Source: Geopsychrobacter electrodiphilus DSM 16401
GTDB taxonomy: Bacteria > Desulfobacterota > Desulfuromonadia > Desulfuromonadales > Geopsychrobacteraceae
DNA: 64,000 bases
Direction of reading: 5' to 3'
NCBI RefSeq assembly: GCF_000384395.1
Contig: NZ_ARWE01000001.1
Location: 2,826,501 to 2,890,500 of the forward strand
A model generated the notes under the pieces. It was not told where the DNA came from, did not search any database, and saw only the letters and a program-made list of their open reading frames with translations. How positions within the stretch are numbered: the first letter of the stretch is position 1; every line of letters begins with the position of its first letter. Position numbers and translations under genes: made by a program. Of the stretch, positions 18,256 to 27,833 are shown in pieces.

Positions 18256-20622
18256 TCAGCCTTTGCTGCCTGGGTTTTCATCGCGAACTCCGGCCTTCAT
18301 TTTAACACTATCAACAGGTTCAGATTCAACCTCCGGTGCAACATCGGCTGCTAGACTGTTTTCGGTTGCGCTCTGGACAACCTCATCCTCATCTTCGGCC
18401 TGTGGCGAGACGAGTTCACCAATAAACAGGCTGCCATTGTGCACCAGAAAACAGCTCGGCAGGCCCTCGGTCAGTTCAGCCAGCCGCTCGGCATATTCCT
18501 CCTCTTTCCCTTCATCAGGACAGGCGAGACCGAGGAGCACCAGATCGGCCCTGGAACTTTCACGCTGCATGGTTTCACGCAGGCTGACACCCGGCTGCCG
18601 CATCTGCACATCGATTTCGGCATTGATGCGGATCTCGGGGATCAACTTCTGCAGAAAAAGCCGCGTCCTCTCGACCATCAGTTCGCTCGAGGCAAGACTC
18701 AGGACACGAATCCTGGCGTTACGCCACTCGATGTTACAGGTCAAAAGGTAGGCGAGCAGCAGCTGCAGATCGCCGTTACGTTGCAGACCGCCCCACCAGA
18801 TATGAATTTCGAGTTGATGTCCTTCGTGCAACGGAGCGATCTTATCGAGACGTCCGATAATCAAGGAACGATTCAGTTGTTTCAGCGGGCGAATGGTTTT
18901 TAAAAATGAGATCAGGCGCTTGCGGCTATCGGGCCAGCCGACCATCACGGTGTTCGCTTCCAGACCGCCGAGACCATTCGCCTGGGCCACCGTAATTAAT
19001 CCACGCGCAATGTCGCGCACGACATCCACTTCGGCAAAGGCCGGGATTCCAGCGTCCTTGAGCACAGCATCCATCTCGGCGGCGCGCTGGATCGGATCAA
19101 ACTCGAGGTGCATGATATCACCTTCGACCAGTTCGCAGACGGTCATCACGCCGCGATTTTCACCGAACCAGGCGGCGAACTGGACAAGATCGAGACGCTT
19201 GCTGACGTCACCGACAAAGACCAGCGGATGCGGTCGCCAGTTGCGTGCGGTCATTGGGCGTGTTGCCAGCCGAAACAGACCCCAGCGTACAATCGTTTCA
19301 TACAGGTCGCGGCGCAGGTCACCCCAACGTTCGCTGCGAACCCGCTTTTTAAGCACCAGCCAGAGCCCCAATTCCACGCCCAGCGCAATGAAAGTCGCCC
19401 AGGGATTAATCAGCAGCATCACCGCAAAACAGGCCAGCGCGCCAAGCAGCGAGATCGCCCAGGGAACATGAATACGCGGCCGCCATGAGGGATTCCCTGA
19501 AATTTTTTCAAGGGCAGCAACCAGGTTGATCACACCATAGACGGTTAAAAAGAACATCGAAACCACGGTCGCAACCGCGTTCAACCCACCAAGAAAAACG
19601 GCGCCGAGCGCAATCACCATGGTTGCCGCGAGCCCAAACAGGGGTTCACCAACCACCCCATAGGTTTTCCCCAGAATCCGTGGAGCCAGACGGTCGTTAG
19701 ACAGCGCCTGAAGGGTGCGCGGTGCACCGAGGATCGAGCCGACCGCCGAGGAGAAGATCGCCCCCCAGAGTCCGGGCAAGACCAGCCAGGGTCCGAGTAC
19801 GGCAATCTTGGCCCAGATCAGCGGCTCGGCACGCAAGGTCGCCGGGTCACTGCCAAAGTTCAACAGAACCGGCACCAGCAGATAAATCACCAGACCGGTA
19901 AGTACCGCCGCCAGGGTCCCGCGCGGGATCGAGCGTTGCGGGTCGGACAGATCTCCCGACAAACTCAAGCCAGCCATGATGCCGGTGACGGCCGGGAAGA
20001 AGACCGCAAACACCGCCCAGAACGGCACGCCGGCTGCGATTTCACCCCCAGCGACGTAATTGGGCAGCAGTAAACTGCCGCCGCCCATGGCCAGCAGCGA
20101 AATAACAATCAGTCCCAGCATCGGCACCTGCACCTTGAGGGCGAAATCGGCGCCCTTCAGCGAGAGCGCGCCGACCAGCAGGATGATAATAAAGGTCGCC
20201 AACTGCAAGGGGAGTCCGGGCCAGATGAACCGGAATGACTCGGCCAGACCATAGGCATACAAGGTCACCGAAAGCGCCTGCGACAAGAAGAGCGGCAAGC
20301 CGATCGCCCCGCCGATCTCAACCCCGAGTCCACGTGAAATAATAAAGTAAGCGCCGCCCACCCCGACCCGCGCATTGGTCGCAATCGCCGACAACGACAG
20401 ACTCGCAGCCAGGGTTATGGCATTGGCCAAAAGCACAATCAGCAGGGTCTTGAGCAGACCGACCTGTCCCAGCACCCAGCCGAAACGCAGGTACATGATA
20501 ACGCCGAGAATAGTCAGAACCGTCGGCGTATAAACCCCGAGAAAGGTGCCAAGCCCAGTTGAGGTCTGGCGGGGGCGTTTTTTATCACGCGAAAAAAACT
20601 GGCGCAAAAAAATGAAGGGCAT
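18256..20622 (-). CDS. APC superfamily transporter, SLC12-like, with cytosolic C-terminal domain
   Basis: This is a protein of about 788 residues. Residues 15-420 hold some 12 hydrophobic helices starting GTFLGVYTPTVLTILGVIMYLRFGWV, the TM1 pattern of cation-chloride cotransporter-like and amino-acid permease proteins. The last 350 residues form a soluble domain like the SLC12 C-terminus (MVGWPDSR, IWWGGLQRNGDL, LLGLACPDE). The ATG at 20622 with GGAG upstream is preferred over a TTG at 20658. Transport of an ion or amino acid across the inner membrane is expected; the substrate is not clear. Confidence 0.88.
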   Translation of the reverse strand: MPFIFLRQFFSRDKKRPRQTSTGLGTFLGVYTPTVLTILGVIMYLRFGWVLGQVGLLKTLLIVLLANAITLAASLSLSAIATNARVGVGGAYFIISRGLGVEIGGAIGLPLFLSQALSVTLYAYGLAESFRFIWPGLPLQLATFIIILLVGALSLKGADFALKVQVPMLGLIVISLLAMGGGSLLLPNYVAGGEIAAGVPFWAVFAVFFPAVTGIMAGLSLSGDLSDPQRSIPRGTLAAVLTGLVIYLLVPVLLNFGSDPATLRAEPLIWAKIAVLGPWLVLPGLWGAIFSSAVGSILGAPRTLQALSNDRLAPRILGKTYGVVGEPLFGLAATMVIALGAVFLGGLNAVATVVSMFFLTVYGVINLVAALEKISGNPSWRPRIHVPWAISLLGALACFAVMLLINPWATFIALGVELGLWLVLKKRVRSERWGDLRRDLYETIVRWGLFRLATRPMTARNWRPHPLVFVGDVSKRLDLVQFAAWFGENRGVMTVCELVEGDIMHLEFDPIQRAAEMDAVLKDAGIPAFAEVDVVRDIARGLITVAQANGLGGLEANTVMVGWPDSRKRLISFLKTIRPLKQLNRSLIIGRLDKIAPLHEGHQLEIHIWWGGLQRNGDLQLLLAYLLTCNIEWRNARIRVLSLASSELMVERTRLFLQKLIPEIRINAEIDVQMRQPGVSLRETMQRESSRADLVLLGLACPDEGKEEEYAERLAELTEGLPSCFLVHNGSLFIGELVSPQAEDEDEVVQSATENSLAADVAPEVESEPVDSVKMKAGVRDENPGSKG

Positions 20623-20730
20623 AGGAGCTCCAGAGGCAAACAAATTGCTGATAATCAACTGAACAACACTCTAGCAGATTTTAGCCGCAGCATATTGCCA
20701 GAGTCAGTGCACACCTGTTACATTTTAGGA

Positions 20731-21318
20731 ATGAAAAGACTAGAGATATTTTTCGATTATGTCTGACCCTGGTGTTACTTCGATGCCGTGCGCATCGACC
20801 AGTTACGCGCCGAATTTCAACTCGATTGCCAGTATCGGGTCTTCCCCCTGCATCCTGAAACCCCGGATGAGGGCATGAGCCTGAAGGAGCTGTTCGGTGA
20901 TCGGATGGATATTCCGGCTGCCCTGGCGCGCCTCAGTCAGGTTGCCGCCTCGCTTGACCTGCCATTCGGCGCGCGCTCCCACACTTATAACAGCCGCAAC
21001 GCCCAGGAGTTGGGGCTATGGGTCGCAGAGCAAGGGAAGTTCGAGGCTTATCTGAAGGCGATTTACCATGCCTATTTTGTCGACGGAGTCAACATCGCTA
21101 GGCCGGAAGAGTTGATAAAAATCGTCAGAACCCTTGGACTGGATGGCACCAGGGCGCAACAGGCGCTGGAGGAGCACAGCTTTGCCGCTTCCCTCGATAA
21201 AGAATTGGATGCGGCCCTCAGTTCCGGGATCCGTGCCGTCCCGACCCTGAGATGCGAAGGACGTGAGCTGGTCGGTTTTCAGACCCTGGAAGCCTGTCGA
21301 CAACTGATAACCGGCTGA
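20731..21318 (+). CDS. DsbA/FrnE-family selenoprotein (in-frame UGA = Sec12)
   Basis: From the ATG at 20731 the frame reads MKRLEIFFDYV, then TGA at 20764-20766, then PWCYF, and stays open to 21318. DsbA-family proteins with this start have DxVCPWCY, so the UGA falls exactly on the first Cys of the CxxC motif, giving U12-P-W-C15. Downstream is the usual family body: a helical insertion (GMSLKELFGDR), LPFGARSHTYNSRNAQEL, and the cis-Pro loop AVPTLRCEGRELVG near the end. A SECIS-like hairpin follows the UGA at 20769-20802. A conventional caller would start at GTG 20788 and lose the active site. The Shine-Dalgarno is weak (AGGA touching the ATG). Total length is 195 residues. The role is probably a thiol/selenol oxidoreductase. 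Confidence 0.88.
20769..20802 (+). promoter_or_regulatory. SECIS-like hairpin of the DsbA-family selenoprotein
   Basis: The lower stem CTGGT/ACCAG (20769-20773, 20798-20802) and upper stem CGATGC/GCATCG (20781-20786, 20792-20797) enclose the loop CGTGC. A seven-base 5' bulge with several U residues lies between the stems. The loop begins 20 bases after the UGA and has G at its second position followed by U, as bacterial SelB-binding SECIS elements require. Confidence 0.75.
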
Positions 21319-21390
21319 CAGAACACCCCGCCGCTAAGGCTCCGCTGCCGGATAAAATGGCCGGCATGACTAAAAAAAGGGACCACACAC

Positions 21391-22308
21391 ATGACTGAGC
21401 AGAACCTCTTCTGCATCGACCTGGATCAACCGAGCCTGCCCGGCTTTCGCCAATTCATCAGCAGCTGGTGCTGGCAGACCGCCGGCAAGCGCCTGCTCAT
21501 TGATCCCGGCCCGCTCTCGACCATCCCACACCTGCTCAAGAGCCTGCAGGCGGCCGGTGTGGACAGGCTCGATTACATCCTGCTGACCCATATTCATATC
21601 GATCATGCCGGGGGGACCGGCGAACTACTGAAATACTTCCCCGAAGCGCGGGTTTTTGTCCACCCGGAAGGGGTGCGACACATGATCGAACCGACCAAGC
21701 TGTGGCAGGGTTCGCTCAAGGTCCTCGGCAAGACCGCCGAAGCCTATGGTGAAATCATCCCGGTTCCGGCCGACAAAATCGGGTTTTCCGAATGGATCGG
21801 AGAAACCGGCATTCGCAGCTATCTGACCCCCGGACATGCCGTGCATCACTGCTGCTACCTTGCAGACGATCTGTTGTTTGCCGGAGAAGTCGCCGGGGTG
21901 CGAGCCAGGATCGACAATGGGATCTACATGCGCCCCGCAACGCCACCGCGTTTTATCCTCGAGGTCGCGCTCGATTCGTTGCAACGCATGATCGAGCTGG
22001 CGCCGAAGCGCATGATCTTTGCCCATTACGGACTGGTCGACGAGGCCCTCACCCACCTGAAGATCGGCAAGGGTCAGTTGCAGCTCTGGGTGCGCGGAGC
22101 TGCCGCCACCCAAGGGCTGGAAGCCGAAGTCCGGGTGGAAGCATTTTTCAACTGGCTGCTTGAACGGGATCCCAACTATGCCCGAATTGACCAACTTGCG
22201 CCCGACCTGCTGGTCCGCGAGCGCGAATTTCTCGGCAACACGTTGCGCGGCATGGCCGAATATATCGGTAGCCTGAGTGACGCCGAACGCCGGGCGCTGG
22301 CGGCCTAG
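21391..22308 (+). CDS. MBL-fold metallo-hydrolase
   Basis: The 305-residue protein has the metallo-beta-lactamase motif THIHIDHAGG near residues 66-75. The second-shell His is in LTPGHAVHHCCYL, the Asp/Glu ligand is expected around FAGEVAGVR (in place of the usual Asp), and the C-terminal His is in IFAHYG. The N-terminus FISSWCWQTAGKRLLIDPGP is typical of the fold. The substrate is unknown; hydrolysis of a thioester or phosphoester is possible. It begins 72 bases after the selenoprotein gene and is followed after 4 bases by a small zinc protein. Confidence 0.88.
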   Translation: MTEQNLFCIDLDQPSLPGFRQFISSWCWQTAGKRLLIDPGPLSTIPHLLKSLQAAGVDRLDYILLTHIHIDHAGGTGELLKYFPEARVFVHPEGVRHMIEPTKLWQGSLKVLGKTAEAYGEIIPVPADKIGFSEWIGETGIRSYLTPGHAVHHCCYLADDLLFAGEVAGVRARIDNGIYMRPATPPRFILEVALDSLQRMIELAPKRMIFAHYGLVDEALTHLKIGKGQLQLWVRGAAATQGLEAEVRVEAFFNWLLERDPNYARIDQLAPDLLVREREFLGNTLRGMAEYIGSLSDAERRALAA

Positions 22309-22312
22309 CCCA

Positions 22313-22516
22313 ATGAACCATAATGAAGCACCAACGCCCTGGATCTGTCATGTCTGCGATACTAAAGGGACCGGCGAAAGCCTGGTCTGCAGCAACTGCT
22401 TCAAGGTCTGCTGCGCCAAACATCTCAAACACGTCACCAGCTACAACCCTGAAAGCGGTCTCTACCAGTTGATGCCCGTCTGCCTCGACTGCGCCATCCG
22501 TGAAACCATAAGGTGA
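22313..22516 (+). CDS. Small cysteine-rich (zinc-binding) protein
   Basis: This 67-residue ORF has cysteine pairs CHVC, CSNC, CC and CLDC, enough for two zinc sites of ribbon or treble-clef type. The ATG at 22313 is 4 bases after the upstream stop, and the next gene starts 9 bases after its own stop, so it is inside an operon. No named family was recognised. It could bind nucleic acid or a protein partner. Confidence 0.75.
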   Translation: MNHNEAPTPWICHVCDTKGTGESLVCSNCFKVCCAKHLKHVTSYNPESGLYQLMPVCLDCAIRETIR

Positions 22517-22525
22517 GTCCTCAGC

Positions 22526-23692
22526 ATGAAATTGTCCATGGCACTGCGGGTTGCAAGCATGCAGCCGACTATCTTCAGCACCATGACCCAACTGGCCATC
22601 AAACATGAAGCAGTCAATCTGGGTCAGGGCTTCCCCGATTTCGACCCGCCGGACTTTATTCGCGACGCGGCGATAGCAGCGCTACGGGGACCCTATAATC
22701 AGTATGCACCCGGCATGGGACATCTCCCCCTGCGCCAGGCGCTCGCCAAACGTTATACCCAGCGTTATCACCTGAATTATGACCCTCAAACTGAAATTCT
22801 AGTGACAGTCGGTGCGACTGAGGCACTGTTCGCGACGATGATGGGGCTGCTCGATCCGGGTGACGAGGTGATTCTGTTTGAACCCTGCTTCGATTCCTAC
22901 CATCCCGCCATCGACTTTGCCGGCGGCGTAGCACGTAGCTGTGTGCTCAGGCCGCCGGACTGGCAATTTTCGTCAAATGATCTCGAAAACCTGATCAGCC
23001 CGCGCACCAAATTACTGCTGCTCAACAGTCCGCAAAACCCTTGCGGCAAGGTCTTCTGCCAGGAAGAGCTGGAATTGATCGCCGCCCTCTGCATCCGGCA
23101 TGATCTGATCGCCGTAACCGATGAGGTCTACGAATTCATCACCTTCGATGGTCACCCGCATATTCCCTTGGCCAGCCTGCCGGGGATGCGCGAACGGACC
23201 CTGACAATCTCATCCCTCGCCAAAACCTTCAGCGTCACCGGCTGGAAAGTCGGCTGGGCCTCCGGCCCGGCAGAGCTGATCGAAGCACTGCTGCGCGCCA
23301 AACAGTTTATCACCTACTGCGGCGCCGCACCGTTACAGATGGCAGGCGCCAAGGCGTTGGAGAGCGTCGAGGAATATTATCTCGATTTGGCAGAGGATTA
23401 TCGCCAGCGCCGCGACTTTCTTTACGCAGTGCTGAGAGACTGTGGCATGCATGTGCTGCTGTCTCAGGGGACCTACTATCTGATGGTCGATATTTCAGCC
23501 CTCGGGCGCGGAGATGATGTCGCGTTCTGCCGCTGGCTGACCACAGAGGTGGGTGTCGCGGCAATTCCAGCCAGCCCCTTCTATGCCGATCCTGCAGACG
23601 GACAGAAGTTGGTGCGTTTTGCCTTCTGCAAGTCCTGGCCGATCCTCGAAGAAGCCGCGCGCCGCTTGAGGCAAAGCTTCACCGCGTCCTAA
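22526..23692 (+). CDS. PLP-dependent aminotransferase, class I/II (YbdL/KAT-like)
   Basis: The 388-residue fold-type I aminotransferase has NLGQGFPDFDPPDFI at the N-terminus and the NSPQNPCGKV motif. The PLP lysine lies in SSLAKTFSVTGWKVGW and the late Arg in VRFAFCK. The pattern is that of the methionine/kynurenine aminotransferase group (E. coli YbdL). Its exact amino donor cannot be read. It is the last gene of the run that starts with the selenoprotein. Confidence 0.92.
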   Translation: MKLSMALRVASMQPTIFSTMTQLAIKHEAVNLGQGFPDFDPPDFIRDAAIAALRGPYNQYAPGMGHLPLRQALAKRYTQRYHLNYDPQTEILVTVGATEALFATMMGLLDPGDEVILFEPCFDSYHPAIDFAGGVARSCVLRPPDWQFSSNDLENLISPRTKLLLLNSPQNPCGKVFCQEELELIAALCIRHDLIAVTDEVYEFITFDGHPHIPLASLPGMRERTLTISSLAKTFSVTGWKVGWASGPAELIEALLRAKQFITYCGAAPLQMAGAKALESVEEYYLDLAEDYRQRRDFLYAVLRDCGMHVLLSQGTYYLMVDISALGRGDDVAFCRWLTTEVGVAAIPASPFYADPADGQKLVRFAFCKSWPILEEAARRLRQSFTAS

Positions 23693-24172
23693 CGCCCATT
23701 GGCCTCAGCATCACGCGATCCTCCACGACCCCCCCTTGCTAACCACCGTTGCCGGCATTCACAGGGCGCAGACGTTGATCATATCGTCGATGATTACCAG
23801 CACCTCCGGCTTGATGAGTGAAGACCAGACCCTCGACAACGGTCAGCCCCTGGCGCCGCACCTGGATGCGCTCGGCCATCGGCTCACTGGCCAGGGTGAA
23901 GAAGGGGGTGAAGGTATACCACCAAATCCAGGGCCACCATCCGGATATAACCCTGTGGCAGGAGGACGCCCCCCTTGTCTCTGTTAAGCCCACAGTCCCG
24001 CTAAAACCCTCGGTATTCTCCCTGACCGCAGCGCTCCGATCATACCCACAGTAAGCGCTCGACCCGACCCGAACAGGCCAGACTTTTTTATCACGACCTA
24101 GCGAACATCATTCTGGACCGCCCACTTCCCTGTTTCAGACGCTATACTGCATAAATCTATAATGGAGGCGCC
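23693..24172. other. 480-base interval without an intact gene
   Basis: Several short overlapping ORFs exist on both strands. None has a good start or a recognisable protein. The GC content and codon-like texture on the minus strand (for example GYIRMVALDLVVYL) hint at a decayed gene, but I cannot name it. The Shine-Dalgarno of the UspA gene is at its right edge. Confidence 0.4.
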
Positions 24173-25009
24173 ATGATTATTCTGGCTCATGATGGGTCCC
24201 TCTACGGCGACTGGGTCGCACGCTATGCTCTCAACTTTGCCGCAATTGAAGTGGACCGCAAACTTCTAGTCCTGCATGTCCTTGATGGGAAAACTGCCCA
24301 CAAACTGGTCTCGACCAAGTTCGCCCATCTTGAAGCGGCCTGCCGCAACCGAGAGATCGAATTCATCCCTCAGCTGCTCCCCCTTGACCAGAGCGTCTAT
24401 CGCACCCTGCGCCATGCCATTCCCCCGGCAGCGGAGAACTTACTGGTCTGCGGCACGCGACTCAAGGCCAAAGGACGGACTTTTTTGCAAAATTCGGTCG
24501 CCGAACAACTGCTGCGCTCTCATCAGTGCCCGGTGCTTGCCCTGCGCGTTGTTCAGCCGGGACTGCTCGGCTCACCACAAGATCTCTTGCTACCCCTCGC
24601 CGGTCATATAGCGGGCTTTGCCCGGGTCTGGCCAATCTTCGCGCGCCTGACCGTCAAATCACAACGTGTCCACCTGTTCCGTTCTCTCCATGTCAACCAT
24701 CTGCGTAGCACCCACCTGAGTCCGACTCAGCAACGAAAACTGCTCGCTGCAGGCCAAAATTATCTGGCCGGGATTGCCGCGGAGATGACGGAAAATATCC
24801 CGGATCAACCCTTCTGCGTTGAGCGACAGGTGATGATCTCGTCCGACTGGCCCAATGCCGTGCTGATGCAGGCCAGCCACTTGAAGGTTCAGATGATCCT
24901 GCTCGGAGTCAGTGAGCGCACCCTGGCCCACCGCTTTTTTTATGGCGTCGGCATTGAACGGGTCTTACGCGAAACCCCCTGTGATGTGGGGATATATCGA
25001 GGACCATGA
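24173..25009 (+). CDS. Universal stress protein (UspA) family protein
   Basis: This 278-residue protein starts MIILAHDGSLYGDWVARYALNFA, the UspA beta1-helix pattern, and has a second Usp-like half (NYLAGIAAEM, LLGVSERTLAHRFFYGVGIERVLRETPCDVGI). It is therefore probably a tandem Usp. GGAGG precedes the ATG. Its stop overlaps the start of the ATPase gene by 4 bases, so the two are translationally coupled. Usp domains often bind ATP or AMP; a regulatory role for the pump is plausible but inferred. Confidence 0.85.
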   Translation: MIILAHDGSLYGDWVARYALNFAAIEVDRKLLVLHVLDGKTAHKLVSTKFAHLEAACRNREIEFIPQLLPLDQSVYRTLRHAIPPAAENLLVCGTRLKAKGRTFLQNSVAEQLLRSHQCPVLALRVVQPGLLGSPQDLLLPLAGHIAGFARVWPIFARLTVKSQRVHLFRSLHVNHLRSTHLSPTQQRKLLAAGQNYLAGIAAEMTENIPDQPFCVERQVMISSDWPNAVLMQASHLKVQMILLGVSERTLAHRFFYGVGIERVLRETPCDVGIYRGP

Positions 25010-27678
25010 ACGAGCCGTTGCAGATTCAGCATCTGGAGGCTGCGCAGGCATTCACCGCCCTGCACAGTAATCCACAGGGACTCGACCCGGCCGAAGCTGC
25101 GGAACGGCTGGCTGAACTCGGACCCAACAGCGTCGAGGTCCGCGATCCCTGGCGCTTGACCCGCAGCCTGCTGCACCAGTTCACAAACTTTTTTACCCTG
25201 CTACTGTTCACTGCCGCGGCGATCTGCTTTATTGCCGAGCACCTGCAACCCGGGGAAAATATGGCGATTCTCGGCTGGGCTCTCGCTGGAGTCGCCCTGC
25301 TCAACGCCACATTCAGCTTTATCCAGGAATACCGCGCTGAAAAGGCGATGGCGGCGCTGCGCCAGTTTCTGCCGCCGCAGGTCGAAGTTGTACGCGCCGG
25401 ACGAGTCATCACCCTTGTCGCGGAAGATCTGGTCCCTGGCGACCTGTTACAACTGAAGGAAGGTGACCGGGTGCCCGCCGACACCCGGCTGGTCTCCGCC
25501 AATGGCTTGCTGGTCAATAATGCGCCCCTGACCGGCGAAGCACAGCCGGTAGCACTCGGCTCGGCTCCCTGTCCAGGACGTCTGGTGGAGAGTAACAACA
25601 TCGCATTCGCCGGCTGCCTGGTTCTGCGTGGCACCGCACAGGGTCTGGTCTTCGCCACCGGACTACGCACCGAATTCGGTAAGCTGGCCCACCTGTCGCA
25701 AGCAATCCGTCGCGCCCCCTCGCCATTAGAAAATCAGACCGCGCACATGGTCCGGGTGCTGACCATCATCGCGGTCAGCCTCGGCTTTTCCTGCTTTCTT
25801 TACGGGGTGTTCAGCGGCCGCCCCTTATGGCTGAACCTTGTCTTCATGATGGGGATTATTGTCGCCAATGTCCCCGAAGGACTATTGCCTACCTTTACCC
25901 TGGCGCTGGCGATGGGCAGCCTGCGCATGGCGCGCAAGAATGTCCTGGTCACCAGCCTCACTGCCGTTGAAGGGCTGGGTGCCGTGCAGGTGATCTGCAC
26001 CGACAAGACCGGCACCCTGACCCTTAACCAACTGGCGGTCAGTCAGATCCATACGCCGTTCGAAACCACCGACAGCACTGATTCCTGCTTCCGTCAGCAA
26101 CTGCTGCGCCTGGCGCTCGGCGCCTCTGACGTGCACCTCACCGACCAAGGCCTGAGCGGTGATCCGCTGGATGTCGCGATTGCGGAAGAACTACGCTCAG
26201 AGGGGCACGACATCTCCGCCGACACCCAGGCGACAGAGCAGCATTTCCCCTTCGATGTCGAAAAAAAGCGCGCGGCCGGCGTCGTCCACTTCGACGGCAA
26301 GCCGGTATTTACCGTCAAAGGGGCCTGGGAAGTGTTGCGCCCGCTACTGAGTCACATCCTCGCTCCGACCGGAAAGCTGCTATCGCCAACCATGACGGAA
26401 CTCGACCGAGCCGAGGCGGTCATGACCAAGCTGGCAGCTAGTGGTCTACGGGTGGTGGCGGTGGCCTATCGCAATCTGGTAGAGGTCCCGCCCTCGACGA
26501 CCCCGCAGGAAGAGCTGGAGCAGGGGTTGATCTTGGCCGGTTTTCTGGCCATCGAAGATCCGTTGCGCGCCGAAGTCCCCGCCGCCATCGCCAGCTGTCA
26601 GACGGCCGGCATTGAGGTCATCCTGATTACCGGCGACCATCCCGATACGGCCCAAAGTATCGCCATGCACTGCGGAATTGTCGCCGACCCCGCGAACAAG
26701 GCACAGATTATGACGGGCGCCGTGTTGGAAGAGTTAAGTGAAGCGGCCCTGGCGGACGCCCTAAGTACAGGGGTGCGGATCTTTGCCCGAACCAGCCCGG
26801 CGCAGAAGATGAAAATCGTCATGGCCCTGAAACAGCTCGGGCAGGTGGTAGCGATGACCGGCGACGGGGTCAACGATGCGCCCGCTTTAAAGGCGGCCGA
26901 CATCGGCATCGCCATGGGCCGGGGGGGAACCGACGTGGCCCGCGCCGCGGCCCAGATTATCCTGCTCGATGATAACTTCGCTTCGATCGTTGCCGGCATC
27001 GAAGAAGGGCGGACGGTCTTCAACAATATCCGCAAGTTCACCAACTATGTCCTGGTCAGCAACGGCCCGGAGATTCTCCCCTACTTGCTCTACGTGCTGT
27101 TTCCGGTCCCCCTGGCACTGACGGTGATTCAGATTCTCTCCATCGACCTCGGGACCGACATTATCCCGTCGATGGCCCTGGGGCAGGAACCACCCGAATC
27201 CGATACGATGAAGCTCCCGCCGCGTGATCGCGAGTTTCACCTTCTTAGTCCAGGGCTGGTTCTGCACAGCTACCTGTTTCTCGGCCTGATCGAGGCGCTC
27301 TGGTCCTTAAGCCTGTTCTTTTACGTGCTGCTGGCCGGGGGGTGGCACTACGGGGAAGAGCTGGCGACTAATCTGCCACTCTACCGTTCGGCCACCGGAA
27401 TCGCGTTGGCGACCATTTTGCTGATGCAGATCGGTAATCTGCTCGGTCGGCGCTACCGATTGAAGTCCGGGCTCGACCGGGGGATCTTCCGCAACCACCT
27501 GCTGTTGGCCGGCATCCTGATTCAAGTTCTGTTTTCCTGGGGTCTGCTCTATCTCCCCCCTCTCCAAAAAGTCCTCGGTACCGCCGCGGTCGACTTGCCG
27601 GTCTACCTGGTAGCCTGGCTCGGTATCCCTTTGATCTTCGGCGCAGACTACCTGCGCAAGCGCCTGTTTCTGCACTAG
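25006..27678 (+). CDS. P-type cation-transporting ATPase, P2 (Na/K- or Ca-ATPase-like)
   Basis: The 890-residue inner-membrane pump has an N-terminal cation-ATPase domain. The actuator motif is PLTGEAQP, the phosphorylated aspartate is D333 in CTDKTGTLT, and the hinge is GDGVNDAPALKAAD. There are about 10 transmembrane helices. The TM4 motif is NVPEGLLPTFTLALAMGS; PEGLL is characteristic of P2C (Na,K/H,K-ATPase-type) rather than P2A pumps. The transported ion is therefore a monovalent cation or Ca, not a heavy metal. It is the second gene of a UspA-ATPase pair and its ATG overlaps the UspA stop. Confidence 0.93.
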   Translation: MNEPLQIQHLEAAQAFTALHSNPQGLDPAEAAERLAELGPNSVEVRDPWRLTRSLLHQFTNFFTLLLFTAAAICFIAEHLQPGENMAILGWALAGVALLNATFSFIQEYRAEKAMAALRQFLPPQVEVVRAGRVITLVAEDLVPGDLLQLKEGDRVPADTRLVSANGLLVNNAPLTGEAQPVALGSAPCPGRLVESNNIAFAGCLVLRGTAQGLVFATGLRTEFGKLAHLSQAIRRAPSPLENQTAHMVRVLTIIAVSLGFSCFLYGVFSGRPLWLNLVFMMGIIVANVPEGLLPTFTLALAMGSLRMARKNVLVTSLTAVEGLGAVQVICTDKTGTLTLNQLAVSQIHTPFETTDSTDSCFRQQLLRLALGASDVHLTDQGLSGDPLDVAIAEELRSEGHDISADTQATEQHFPFDVEKKRAAGVVHFDGKPVFTVKGAWEVLRPLLSHILAPTGKLLSPTMTELDRAEAVMTKLAASGLRVVAVAYRNLVEVPPSTTPQEELEQGLILAGFLAIEDPLRAEVPAAIASCQTAGIEVILITGDHPDTAQSIAMHCGIVADPANKAQIMTGAVLEELSEAALADALSTGVRIFARTSPAQKMKIVMALKQLGQVVAMTGDGVNDAPALKAADIGIAMGRGGTDVARAAAQIILLDDNFASIVAGIEEGRTVFNNIRKFTNYVLVSNGPEILPYLLYVLFPVPLALTVIQILSIDLGTDIIPSMALGQEPPESDTMKLPPRDREFHLLSPGLVLHSYLFLGLIEALWSLSLFFYVLLAGGWHYGEELATNLPLYRSATGIALATILLMQIGNLLGRRYRLKSGLDRGIFRNHLLLAGILIQVLFSWGLLYLPPLQKVLGTAAVDLPVYLVAWLGIPLIFGADYLRKRLFLH

Positions 27679-27833
27679 AAACCTCAGCGCAGCTCACGTG
27701 AAGAAAGAGAGAACGCGAACCGGACACGCCGATATTTTTCACCTCTGACGATAAAAACCTCGCAGTAAATGGTAGAATTATCTTGAGCTGCAACGACAAA
27801 AACGCCAGTACGCCAGCCGTATCGGACTCCACC

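Noticed and set aside
23736-23993. Overlapping ORFs of 83-84 codons on both strands in the gap after the aminotransferase gene
   Set aside because: There is no Shine-Dalgarno, no recognisable domain and no support from neighbours; they are listed only as a gene-free interval.
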